A program made the position numbers and the translations under genes. Source: Actinomyces sp. ICM47 (GTDB lineage: Bacteria; Actinomycetota; Actinomycetes; Actinomycetales; Actinomycetaceae). From it: 25,020 nt of DNA. The stretch lies in NCBI RefSeq assembly GCF_000278725.1, contig NZ_ALCA01000066.1, forward strand, positions 1 through 25,020. Reading direction: 5' to 3'. Shown piece after piece: positions 8,099 through 15,433 of the stretch; the first letter of the stretch is position 1; the number at the start of each line of letters is the position of its first letter. Under the pieces are notes generated by a model. That model was given only the letters and a program-made list of their open reading frames with translations. It searched no databases and had not been told where the DNA came from.

Positions 8099-10336
8099 TC
8101 AGATCTTAGCGGCCTCGATCCACTCCAGCGGGATGCGTGTGAAATACAGGCCCTGCATCTCGCGCTCCCACAGAAGGCCCAGTGTTCCGTCGGGCAGGAT
8201 CGTCATGCACTGGTAGACGTAGTGCGCCGGGTTAAAGGTGCGCGACGCGATCCAGGTGCGGCCCCCGTCTTCCGACAGGCGCAGGACACCACGGCCTCGA
8301 TACGGCCGCATCTGCGAGGCGTTGGCGAAGATGACACGCTCAGGGCAGTCCTCTGTCGGCCAGGGAACGGCGTTGGGCTGGCAGAAGATCTCCGTGATCT
8401 CGCGCGCAAAATACACGTCGCCCCAGGTCTCCCCTCCGTCCGTGCTGACGGTGGCGGCCACCTTCCCGCTCGGATGCTGGTTGCGCATGAGCATGAGGAG
8501 CGAACCGTCGGCGCGCTCGATGAGCGTGGCCTCGTGCGTCGCCGCGGCCTCGGTGTCGAGCGTGCGCGAGTCAATCTGGCGGCCCTTGAAGATGCGCCCG
8601 TCATTGGGAGACTTGCCGCGCTTCCACGTGGCACCCCCGTCGTCAGAGTAGACGACGGACGCGGAGAAGTGACGCTTGTGGTCGCCGTTGTAGTAGATCG
8701 GGATCACGAGGCGTCCGCTGCGCAGCTGCACGCCCGTGCCCGGGGAGGTCCCGCAGAAGGACATCCACTCTTCCTTCACGTCCTGGTTCAGGTTGAAGGG
8801 ACCCTCCCAGGTTTCGCCATCGTCGTCGGAGTAGACCATCTGCAGGTAGCAGGTGCGCGTCGTTAGCAGCGTCTGGTTCGGGTCCTCGCCGTCGGCCAGG
8901 AAGACGTTGCCGCCGGGCTGTTCCTCCCCGTCCTCGGTGACGGTGACGTCACCGCGCTCCGAGACCTTGAACGGTGTCTTGTGTCCGTGTGCGTCCGTGA
9001 CGGCTCCGTCCTCCATCCACGTGTAGGTCGCGCCCTCGGCGTCGTGCAGGATGTAGCGGCCCTTCTCGTCAACGCCGAGGCCGGCCTCGGCGTTCGGCTG
9101 ACCGATGCCTCCCGGGAAGTGGTCGATGAGGACGACGAGGCGTCCGTTTCGGCGATCTTGGACGACGCAGGAGTCGATGACGGACGCGCCTGTTGCCCCG
9201 TGACCGGGGTAGCTGATGACTGTCTGGAGATCGCCCCACGTGTGCCCGCCGTCGAAGGAGCGGCGGACCGTGAAGTTGATCGAGTTGGGAGAGTCGTTCG
9301 CGATGGTCTCTCGCTGATCGGCTCCCGCGACGACGACCCCCGAGGCCAGGGTGATCAGCGAGGGGATGCGGTAGCTGATCGAGTTGTGAAAACCGGCGTC
9401 GAAGAGACACTGGGTGTCGAGGGGCGCGACCGACGACAGTTTCTTGATCTGCGCGTCATTGAGGATCGACGAGTAGACCGCGGCGTTGCGAACCTCGCCA
9501 AAGAGGCGCGACCCGGAGGTGTCCTGCCCGATCACGACCTCGTCGAGGCTGTCGACGCCCGCGAAGAACACCTGGCCGGGAAGGTGGGCCTCGAGGTAGC
9601 CGTCCACGTAGATCTGGACCGCGCCGTGACCGACGCGCACCACGACGTCATGCCAGTGTCCCTGATCCCAGCGCCCGTGGGCCGTAAATGTGCGCCACTG
9701 GCCCCTGCGGCCCAGGACCCGGTATTCGATGCCTTCTTCCGTCACGGACAGGTTGAGCTGCTCGCGCCCGGCCCCGCCGGCGGCGAGGATCGTGCCGTGC
9801 TGGCCGGGGCCTCGCACGCGGTAGCGGGCAAACACGGTGCCTGAGGTGAGTTCGGACAGCTCGGCGACGTCGTAGTCGGACAGATGGGCTGCGGCGAATT
9901 CAATGAGGGGAGTCGGGGCGGGGGAGAGGGCAAGGATCTCTTCTGCGGAGAGGACGGCATCGTGCTCTGCGAAGGATCGGATTTCGATGCCAGCGCCCGG
10001 GGTGAGGGTGAGTGCAGCTTCGGGGCTGCTTCCGGCGGGAGAGAGGTCTGCGCAGGTTGAGAAGCACTGGTAGCCGTCGAGGAAAATCTTGGAACCGGCG
10101 GCCGTCGCCGTGATCGCGAGGCTGTGCCAAGTCCCGTCGGTCAGGTACGCGGTGTCCTCCATGTCGAGAGCGAGGGACATGGAGGAGGTCGTTCCTTCGA
10201 GGAAGAGTGCGCCCGCTCGGATAAACAGATCCCAGCCGGTGCCCTCGGGGCTACGCAGGCGCAGCAGTGAACCGTCGATGCGTGCGCGGAACTGTAAAAC
10301 CCAGGAGATTCCCGGGTGACCTGCGTCGATACTCAT
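8099..10336 (-). CDS. GH33 exo-alpha-sialidase, two LamG-like domains, no signal peptide
   Basis: Sialidases release terminal sialic acid from glycans. The 745-residue protein has two LamG/concanavalin-A-like domains (about residues 5-140 and 145-305), then a six-bladed propeller with SYRIPSL (Arg323) and five Asp boxes near 360, 503, 564, 631 and 688 (SFDGGHTW, SDDDGETW, SDDGGATW, STDGGETW, SEDGGRTW). Likely catalytic residues are Asp340 (GADQRE), Glu602 (HEATLIE), Arg618, Arg680 and Tyr708 (YQCM). About 410-500 is an insertion of the kind seen in streptococcal NanA/NanB. ATG 10336 has AAAGG at 8-base spacing. An in-frame stop at 10376-10378 excludes an upstream signal peptide, and no C-terminal anchor is seen, so it looks cytoplasmic. 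Divergent from nanT. Confidence 0.9.
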   Translation of the reverse strand: MSIDAGHPGISWVLQFRARIDGSLLRLRSPEGTGWDLFIRAGALFLEGTTSSMSLALDMEDTAYLTDGTWHSLAITATAAGSKIFLDGYQCFSTCADLSPAGSSPEAALTLTPGAGIEIRSFAEHDAVLSAEEILALSPAPTPLIEFAAAHLSDYDVAELSELTSGTVFARYRVRGPGQHGTILAAGGAGREQLNLSVTEEGIEYRVLGRRGQWRTFTAHGRWDQGHWHDVVVRVGHGAVQIYVDGYLEAHLPGQVFFAGVDSLDEVVIGQDTSGSRLFGEVRNAAVYSSILNDAQIKKLSSVAPLDTQCLFDAGFHNSISYRIPSLITLASGVVVAGADQRETIANDSPNSINFTVRRSFDGGHTWGDLQTVISYPGHGATGASVIDSCVVQDRRNGRLVVLIDHFPGGIGQPNAEAGLGVDEKGRYILHDAEGATYTWMEDGAVTDAHGHKTPFKVSERGDVTVTEDGEEQPGGNVFLADGEDPNQTLLTTRTCYLQMVYSDDDGETWEGPFNLNQDVKEEWMSFCGTSPGTGVQLRSGRLVIPIYYNGDHKRHFSASVVYSDDGGATWKRGKSPNDGRIFKGRQIDSRTLDTEAAATHEATLIERADGSLLMLMRNQHPSGKVAATVSTDGGETWGDVYFAREITEIFCQPNAVPWPTEDCPERVIFANASQMRPYRGRGVLRLSEDGGRTWIASRTFNPAHYVYQCMTILPDGTLGLLWEREMQGLYFTRIPLEWIEAAKI

Positions 10337-10413
10337 GTTTGACACCTTTCTGTCGGTTGCGTGTTTCGCTTCGCATCATTACGAATCGGAGCATGTGATT
10401 GGTCACAGGAAAT

Positions 10414-10430
10414 AAGTTGTCAGACAGATT
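10414..10430 (-). promoter_or_regulatory. operator, sialidase side (GntR/FadR-type dyad)
   Basis: AAGTTGTCAGACAGATT matches the inverted form of the nanT-side site (10516-10532) at 14 of 17 positions, sharing the core TTGTC-N-GA. It overlaps the putative sialidase -10 element and start point, as expected for a repressor site. Assignment to the GntR/FadR family rests on the core pattern only; no such regulator is in the window. Confidence 0.55.
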
Positions 10431-10454
10431 ATCATCCTGATCTTTTGTTGGCAA
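10428..10454 (-). promoter_or_regulatory. possible sialidase promoter
   Basis: Read on the minus strand, TTGCCA (10454-10449) and GATAAT (10433-10428) are separated by 15 bases, a little short. The -10 is good and overlaps the operator. Transcription would start about 85 bases upstream of the sialidase ATG. Confidence 0.4.
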
Positions 10455-10480
10455 TATGCACCTTAAGCTGAAATTTTCTG

Positions 10481-10509
10481 TTGACTCTAGGATGAGAGAG
10501 AGCTAACAT
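10481..10509 (+). promoter_or_regulatory. nanT promoter
   Basis: TTGACT (10481-10486) and TAACAT (10504-10509) with exactly 17 bases between make a strong sigma-70-type promoter in the AT-rich divergent region. The expected start point, near 10516, coincides with the first base of the operator at 10516-10532. Confidence 0.65.
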
Positions 10510-10515
10510 TACCGC

Positions 10516-10532
10516 AAGTTGTCTGATAACTT
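10516..10532 (+). promoter_or_regulatory. operator, nanT side (GntR/FadR-type dyad)
   Basis: AAGTTGTCTGATAACTT is a 17-base imperfect palindrome (AAGTT outer arms, TC/GA inner). It sits directly on the predicted nanT transcription start, where a bound repressor would block initiation. It pairs with a second copy on the sialidase side, suggesting one regulator controls both genes. Confidence 0.6.
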
Positions 10533-10598
10533 GCTAGTTAGACATCTGGACTCAAGCCCCTCGTTATTCGACGATGAAATTTCAGGAAGGCACTCATC

Positions 10599-12074
10599 AT
10601 GAGTACGTCCCCCGTACAGGCGCTTCCGACAAAGCCCTGGTATCGATACCTGACCAAAGAAGACCGCAAGGCGTTCTTCGCTGCCTGGATCGGCGTGCTG
10701 CTGGACGGCTACGACTTCGTCCTCATCTCCTTCGCCCTGCCCGCGATCAAGACAGCATTCGACCTGTCGCTCGTCCAAAGCGCATCCCTGATTTCGGCCG
10801 CGTTTATTAGCCGATGGATCGGTGGCCTCGTCCTGGGAGCCATCGGCGACCGCTACGGGCGCAAGCCGGCCATGATCCTGTCGATCTTCATGTTCGCTTT
10901 CGGATCCATCGCTTGCGCGCTCGCGCCGAACTTCTGGATCCTCTTCGTCCTGCGACTCATCATCGGCTTCGCGATGGCCGGCGAATACTCGGCCTCCGCC
11001 GCCTACGTCATCGAGTCGTGGCCCAAGCACATGCGCAACAAGGCCTCGGGCTTCCTGCTGTCGGGCTATGCCTTCGGCGTCATCGCCGCCGCCCAGGTCG
11101 ACAAGTACTTCGTGACATGGGTCGATTCGATGCACCCCGGATGGGGCTGGCGCGCCCTGTTCCTCACCGGCATCATCCCGATCATCGTCGCGATCTACAT
11201 GCGAAAGACTCTGCCCGAAGCCGCCGACTGGAGCGAAGCCAAGGAGAAGGGGCACGGCGAAAAGAACGACATGCTTCAGGTGCTCTTCGGCGGGGAACGC
11301 AAGATCCTCAACTACGTCGTTGTAGCCATCGCGTTCGTCGCCCTGCTCCTGATCTTCACTCAGCAGGTCGGCGGCGTTGTGGCCGTGAGCGTGCTCGGTG
11401 TCCTGTGTGCGGTCATCTTCATCTACCTCATCATCCAGTTCGACTCCAAACGCTGGATCATCGGCATCGCGATCATGCTGACGATCTTCGCCTCCTTCAT
11501 GTACACGTGGCCCATCCAGGGCCTGCTCCCCACCTACCTGCGCGGGGTGGGCATGGACCAGACGGTTGTTGCCAACGTGGTGTCTTTCGCTGGCCTCGGC
11601 AATGCTGCGGGCTACATCATTGCTGGCTTCGCGGGTGATAAGTTCGGCATGCGCCGCTGGTACGCCATCTCTCTGCTGCTCTCGCAGATCATCGTCTTCC
11701 CCCTGTTCATGCAGAACGGCAAGTACGTGGCGCTCGTGGCGGGCTTGCTCTTCTTCCAGCAGATGTTCGGCCAGGGCGTCTCGGGTCTGCTGCCCAAGTG
11801 GGTCTCGTCCTACTTCCCGGTCGATAAGCGCGCTGCGGGTCTCGGCTTCTGCTACAACGTGGGTGCCCTCGGCGGCGCGGTTGGCCCGGTTCTCGGTGCT
11901 GCTATCGCCGCGCAGTTCTCTCTCGGCTTCGCCCTGGCGATCCTGTCCTTCGGTTTTGCCGCGGTCGTCATGGTGTCGATCGGTGCGAACGTGCCGCGCC
12001 TGCTTCAAAAGAAGATTGGGCCGCAGTATGTTCGCCCTGAAGACGGTAACGACGAGATCATCAAAGAAGGCTGA
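10599..12074 (+). CDS. nanT: MFS sialic acid transporter, NanT family
   Basis: The 491-residue membrane protein aligns by eye along its whole length with E. coli NanT (496 residues), the proton-coupled importer of N-acetylneuraminate. Shared segments include WYRYLTKEDRKAFFAAWIGVLLDGYDFVL, QSASLISAAFISRWIGGLVLGAIGDRYGRK, MAGEYSASAAYVIESWPKHMRNKASGFLLSG, YTWPIQGLLPTYLRG and the C-terminal RAAGLGFCYNVGALGGAVGPVLGA. The extra central membrane segments that distinguish NanT from ordinary 12-helix MFS carriers are present (about 240-285). ATG 10599 has GGAAGG with 8-base spacing. Its stop is 5 bases before the DUF4862 gene. Divergent from the sialidase and sharing its apparent operator. Confidence 0.93.
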   Translation: MSTSPVQALPTKPWYRYLTKEDRKAFFAAWIGVLLDGYDFVLISFALPAIKTAFDLSLVQSASLISAAFISRWIGGLVLGAIGDRYGRKPAMILSIFMFAFGSIACALAPNFWILFVLRLIIGFAMAGEYSASAAYVIESWPKHMRNKASGFLLSGYAFGVIAAAQVDKYFVTWVDSMHPGWGWRALFLTGIIPIIVAIYMRKTLPEAADWSEAKEKGHGEKNDMLQVLFGGERKILNYVVVAIAFVALLLIFTQQVGGVVAVSVLGVLCAVIFIYLIIQFDSKRWIIGIAIMLTIFASFMYTWPIQGLLPTYLRGVGMDQTVVANVVSFAGLGNAAGYIIAGFAGDKFGMRRWYAISLLLSQIIVFPLFMQNGKYVALVAGLLFFQQMFGQGVSGLLPKWVSSYFPVDKRAAGLGFCYNVGALGGAVGPVLGAAIAAQFSLGFALAILSFGFAAVVMVSIGANVPRLLQKKIGPQYVRPEDGNDEIIKEG

Positions 12075-12079
12075 TTATC

Positions 12080-12982
12080 ATGGCACGTCCATTCATCATT
12101 GGTGCCTACGCGTCGCACCCGGCACCTGAACTCGAGGCGGACTACTACCAGCTCCTCGCCGACCAGCCGTGGGTCGCCGGCGTCGAGATTCCCTACCCCG
12201 GGCAGCTCGCAACACAGCTCGACGTGCTGGCCAGCCACCTGTCGCCGCATTGGGATTTCAACACCATCACGGCGATCCCCGGCACGATGCAGAATGTCTG
12301 GAAGGATGAGAACTTCGGCCTGGCCTCGCCTGACGAGGCGGGACGCGAGGCGGCCCTCGCCTTTACCCGACGCCTCTGCGACGACCTCGACGACCTGTGC
12401 GACAAGGCGGGGCGCCTGCTGGTCGGGCGGGTGCAGCTGCACTCGGCACCCACGCGCCTGGCGAACGCCGACGCATTCAAGCGTTCTCTCGAGGACGTCC
12501 TGGGCTGGGATTGGTGCGGCGCGACGCTCGTTGTTGAGCACTGCGACGCATACATCCCCGGGCAGAACCCCGAGAAGGGCTTCCTGTCCCTCGCGGACGA
12601 GATCGACATCGTCGCCGAGCTTAGCGTCGGCATTCACCTCAACTGGGGCCGCTCCGCCGTGGAGGGGCGCAACGCGGAGACTGCCTTCGAGCACGTGCGC
12701 GAGGCCGGGGAACGCGGGGTGCTTGACGGCATCGTGTTCTCGGGTGCCGGGCCGGAGGAGACTCAGTACGGGTACTCCTGGATCGACGGACACCTGCCCG
12801 CCCAGGCCGACGAGCCGACCTCCCTCATGGACGCCGAGCAGATCGGACGCTGCGCGCAGGCAGCGATCGCGGGCGGTGTCGAGTACCTCGGCGCGAAGGT
12901 CTGCGTCCCCAAGGACGCCTCCCTCGAGCAGCGCCTCGCGATGTTGACGGGGATCTACCGGGCCTGCCACCTCCAGGGGTGA
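12080..12982 (+). CDS. DUF4862-type TIM-barrel protein of unknown function
   Basis: The 300-residue protein starts RPFIIGAYASHPAP and looks like the DUF4862 family, a sugar-isomerase/AP-endonuclease-2-like barrel. No signal peptide or membrane segment is visible, so it is cytoplasmic. Candidate active-site residues at strand ends are Glu36 (GVEIPYPG), Glu153/His154/Asp156 (VVEHCDAY), His186/Asn188 (GIHLNWGRS) and His238. It starts 5 bases after nanT with its ribosome site (GAAGG, 12066-12070) inside the nanT 3' end, so the two are co-translated. That coupling points to a role in sialic acid handling, for example isomerisation, epimerisation or removal of a modified sialate. This is inference: no biochemical function is known to me. 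Confidence 0.7.
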   Translation: MARPFIIGAYASHPAPELEADYYQLLADQPWVAGVEIPYPGQLATQLDVLASHLSPHWDFNTITAIPGTMQNVWKDENFGLASPDEAGREAALAFTRRLCDDLDDLCDKAGRLLVGRVQLHSAPTRLANADAFKRSLEDVLGWDWCGATLVVEHCDAYIPGQNPEKGFLSLADEIDIVAELSVGIHLNWGRSAVEGRNAETAFEHVREAGERGVLDGIVFSGAGPEETQYGYSWIDGHLPAQADEPTSLMDAEQIGRCAQAAIAGGVEYLGAKVCVPKDASLEQRLAMLTGIYRACHLQG

Positions 12983-12989
12983 CGGTTAG

Positions 12990-13037
12990 CCGGGCCACGG
13001 CCTCGTCGTTTAAGAGTGTGACGAGGCCATGGCCCGG
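12990..13037. terminator. bidirectional terminator between convergent genes
   Basis: CCGGGCCACGGCCTCGTC (12990-13007) pairs with GACGAGGCCATGGCCCGG (13020-13037), an 18-base-pair stem with one mismatch. On the minus strand that mismatch becomes a G-U pair, so the stem may work better in that direction. A weak T-run (TTCGGTCTT) follows on the plus strand. It ends nanT-DUF4862 transcripts and probably those of the opposing gene. Confidence 0.75.
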
Positions 13038-13115
13038 TTCGGTCTTCATGGTGACAGCGTGCGGACGGGTGCTGGCACCTTCCTGCGCAGTCGCCGCGGG
13101 CCGCCCGAAGGCGCG

Positions 13116-14054
13116 TCACATGTTCGAGGGATAGAAACGGGTGCGGAAGCCCTCGAAGAAGTTCATGTTTTTCACGGCGAGTTCCACGAGACGATCCGCG
13201 TCCAGATCCGGCGTCGTGAAAAGTTCCTGCACGTCGGGGTGGCCGCTTCGCGTGATGGCGCCGAAGGAGCCGTCGGGCGAGCAGTAGAACAGGTCCTTGC
13301 TGAGCGTGTGCGCGGGCGTGGACCGGAGGCGCCGCATGAAGTCGACGCGGAGGTAGTCGAGGAGGCGGAGGTACTGCTCGGTGATGACGGTCGGGTCGGC
13401 GGGCGCGTAGAAGAGGACGGAACGGTCAGGGATCGCGAACAAGAGCCCGTGGGGCGCGTCGATGCGGAGCGTCGAGACCAGGGAGGCGATGTGTGCGGCC
13501 TTCGATGCGATGAACAGTGATTCCCCGGCGATTCCCGTGAAGGGGCCGCAGGCGGTGTGCTCGTCGATGGCTTCGTTGTCGGTGTTGATCTGCCCCCAGT
13601 GATAGAGCTCGTCGAGGCTCAGGGGGTACTTGTCGAGGTGCTCGTTAGTGACGGTTGTGACGGTGTTAGGAAAGTCCAAGCACAGGGCGAGGGCGAGGCC
13701 ACCGGGGAAGGGGCGCGCGTAGCTGAGGTGGGGGTCCGCGGCCAGGTCCGCTGGGATGACGCGGGTGCGCACGCGTTGGCGCAGCTCGTCGGGGTCGGTG
13801 ACGGACTGTTCGGCGATACGGCCGGACTCCATGATGAACGCCACCCATCGCTCGATTCTGACCTCGTGCTTGGAGGGATCCGTCTGGGCGAGTTCGTCGA
13901 TGAGGTTCTCCACGTTGATGCGCCTCCACCCGTCGATTTCCAGGTGGGTGCTGCCCGTGTGCTCGTCCGTGTGGGGCGTCGCGGAAATCCCCGCGTCGTG
14001 CAGCCGTCGCAGGAGGAAAGGCAGGGCGCGTTCGGTGAGCTCGTGGCGGTCCAT
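13116..14054 (-). CDS. hypothetical protein, weakly DUF1444-like
   Basis: I do not recognise this 312-residue protein with confidence. It is soluble, without signal peptide or membrane segments. An N-terminal part (1-110) containing THLEIDGWRRINVENLIDELAQ is followed by a C-terminal part with LALALCLDFPNTVTTVTNEHL and HGLLFAIPDRSVLFYAPADP. The pattern of a self-contained Asp-rich core followed by an 'A.PD...' strand recalls DUF1444/YtpQ proteins, but this is a loose visual match. It stands alone between the nanT unit and lacI, and appears to be translated from a leaderless mRNA: TAGAAT lies 6 bases before the ATG and there is no Shine-Dalgarno sequence. Confidence 0.7.
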   Translation of the reverse strand: MDRHELTERALPFLLRRLHDAGISATPHTDEHTGSTHLEIDGWRRINVENLIDELAQTDPSKHEVRIERWVAFIMESGRIAEQSVTDPDELRQRVRTRVIPADLAADPHLSYARPFPGGLALALCLDFPNTVTTVTNEHLDKYPLSLDELYHWGQINTDNEAIDEHTACGPFTGIAGESLFIASKAAHIASLVSTLRIDAPHGLLFAIPDRSVLFYAPADPTVITEQYLRLLDYLRVDFMRRLRSTPAHTLSKDLFYCSPDGSFGAITRSGHPDVQELFTTPDLDADRLVELAVKNMNFFEGFRTRFYPSNM

Positions 14055-14060
14055 AGGTTG

Positions 14061-14066
14061 ATTCTA
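14061..14066 (-). promoter_or_regulatory. -10 element of a leaderless transcript
   Basis: On the minus strand TAGAAT is followed by six bases (CAACCT) and the ATG at 14054. A TANNNT box at this distance places the transcription start on the A of the ATG, the actinobacterial leaderless arrangement. No -35 or ribosome site is evident. Confidence 0.5.
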
Positions 14067-14136
14067 CGGGGATAGCCGGGGGAATTTGGGACGAGGCCTG
14101 GGTACTTTCGCGGTGTCGAGCGCGGCGGGCGGTCGC

Positions 14137-14280
14137 CTAGTGGGAGATGAAACGCTGCTCGAAGGCGGGGGAGGAGGAGAGGGATTTGCGTGTGCTGACG
14201 TGGTAGTCGGCGGAGCTGCGCAGAAATGCCTCCGGGGTCGGCGGGCGCGTTAGCTCCGTCGGGCGACCGATGCCCGCCAT
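14137..14280 (-). CDS. short open frame with coding bias overlapping the lacI 3' end
   Basis: From an ATG at 14280 this frame gives 47 residues, MAGIGRPTELTRPPTPEAFL and on to a terminal FEQRFISH. From about 14248 to the stop almost every codon ends in C or G, the codon bias of real genes here, whereas the other frames do not show it. No ribosome site precedes the ATG. It could be a small gene, the remnant of a lost gene, or the true lacI C-terminus if a frameshift (biological or sequencing) lies near 14280. No family recognised. Confidence 0.35.
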   Translation of the reverse strand: MAGIGRPTELTRPPTPEAFLRSSADYHVSTRKSLSSSPAFEQRFISH

Positions 14281-15347
14281 ACCGGGCGCGTGGGGATCGT
14301 GGCCACGGGGATCGTCTGGGACGAGGCCGGGGTGGCTTCCTCGGTGACGGCCAGGGAGGCGGGGAGGAGGGAAGCGGTGGGTGGGCGTCCTTCGATGACG
14401 TTGATGATGGAGGTGACGGCGGCTGACGTCATGTCTGTGAGGGGCCAGTCGACGGTGGTCAGTCCCAGGGCCTCGGCACTGCGGTGGTCTTGGTTGCCGA
14501 ATCCGAGGATGGACAGGTCGGCGGGGACTGACAGGTCGAGGTCGGCGGCGGCCTGGAAGACGCCGGGTGCCTGCGAGTCGTCGGCGAGCGCGATGAGAGA
14601 GATGTCGGGGTTCTCGGTCAGGAGGCGAAGGGTGGCCTGGTAGGCGGTGGCGGGTTCCCAGTCGGGCAGGGAATAGAAGGTGAAGTTGGTGCCGAAGGAG
14701 CGTGCGATGGGGTGTTGGCGAGCGTGGTTGGTGTTGGGACCGGCGAGGAAGACGGCCCGGCCTGAGCCGATGCCGGTGTTTGGGTCGACGAGGGCGCAGG
14801 AGGAGATGATGTCGTGGACGCCTGCGCCCTCGTCGATGCGGATGAGGGAGGACTCGGAGCCGGTGGGGTCGGCCTCGATCATGGACATCGCGACGACGGG
14901 GATCCCGAGGTTCGCGAGGAGGCGTGAGGTGAAGGCCTCGGCTGACGTGGTCTCGCGGATGATGCCGGCCAGCTGAGTGTCGCCCAGGACCGAGCGGATG
15001 ACTTCGGCGTCGGAGGCGCCGTCGCCAGCCTGGAAGAGGGGGAGGAGGAGGTAGCCGCGGCGCTGGATGTCGATCATCGCGGTCGTGAGAACCGTGTGGA
15101 CGACGGGCACGAAGGGGTCGTCGGGCAGTTCGGCCATGAGGAGCGCGATGAGGTGGGATTTGCCGCGGCGCAGCGAGCGTGCGGCGGCATTGGGGATGTA
15201 GTTGAGTTCGCGTGCGGCCTGCTTGACGCGCTCGATCGTGGCGGGTGCGATCTTGACATCACGGCCGCGGCCGTTGAGGACGAGCGAAACAGTGGAGGGT
15301 GCGACGCCTGCTGCGCGGGCGACGTCGGCCCGGGTTGCGCGCTCCAT
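14250..15347 (-). CDS. LacI-family transcriptional repressor
   Basis: The 365-residue protein has an N-terminal helix-turn-helix and hinge (about 4-58: TRADVARAAGVAPSTVSLVLNGRGRDVKIAPAT...YIPNAAARSLRRGKS) and a periplasmic-binding-protein-like sugar domain (about 62-345). ATG 15347 has GGGAG six bases upstream; the frame is open to 15500, but that part lies in the divergent promoter and beta-galactosidase gene and is not family-like. It is divergent from the GH2 gene with a predicted operator between them. The same site lies before the ABC operon and the secreted enzyme, so it probably represses all three and itself. The last 15 residues are untypical; see the overlapping short frame. The effector is probably a galactoside. 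Confidence 0.92.
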   Translation of the reverse strand: MERATRADVARAAGVAPSTVSLVLNGRGRDVKIAPATIERVKQAARELNYIPNAAARSLRRGKSHLIALLMAELPDDPFVPVVHTVLTTAMIDIQRRGYLLLPLFQAGDGASDAEVIRSVLGDTQLAGIIRETTSAEAFTSRLLANLGIPVVAMSMIEADPTGSESSLIRIDEGAGVHDIISSCALVDPNTGIGSGRAVFLAGPNTNHARQHPIARSFGTNFTFYSLPDWEPATAYQATLRLLTENPDISLIALADDSQAPGVFQAAADLDLSVPADLSILGFGNQDHRSAEALGLTTVDWPLTDMTSAAVTSIINVIEGRPPTASLLPASLAVTEEATPASSQTIPVATIPTRPVWRASVARRS

Positions 15348-15385
15348 GGCGGACTCCCAATCCTCGTGTATGTTCGAAGAAACAC

Positions 15386-15405
15386 AATAACTATAACGTG
15401 TTAGT
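15386..15405 (-). promoter_or_regulatory. LacI-type operator, lacI/beta-galactosidase divergent promoter
   Basis: On the minus strand the site reads ACTAACACGTTATAGTTATT. It matches the site at 18381-18400 at 17 of 20 positions and that at 21867-21886 at 17 of 20. It contains a TATAAC -10-like element for the plus strand (15392-15397), so binding would block the GH2 gene and likely autoregulate lacI. Confidence 0.7.
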
Positions 15406-15433
15406 CTTGTGGGTGACGATCGGAGTTTCGACG

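Noticed and set aside
10337..10345. GTG start for the sialidase at 10345
   Set aside because: The Shine-Dalgarno AAAGG overlaps this GTG and is correctly spaced for ATG 10336.
10509..12008. 499-codon minus-strand frame across nanT
   Set aside because: Antisense shadow rich in Asp, Glu, Arg and His, opposite a full-length NanT.
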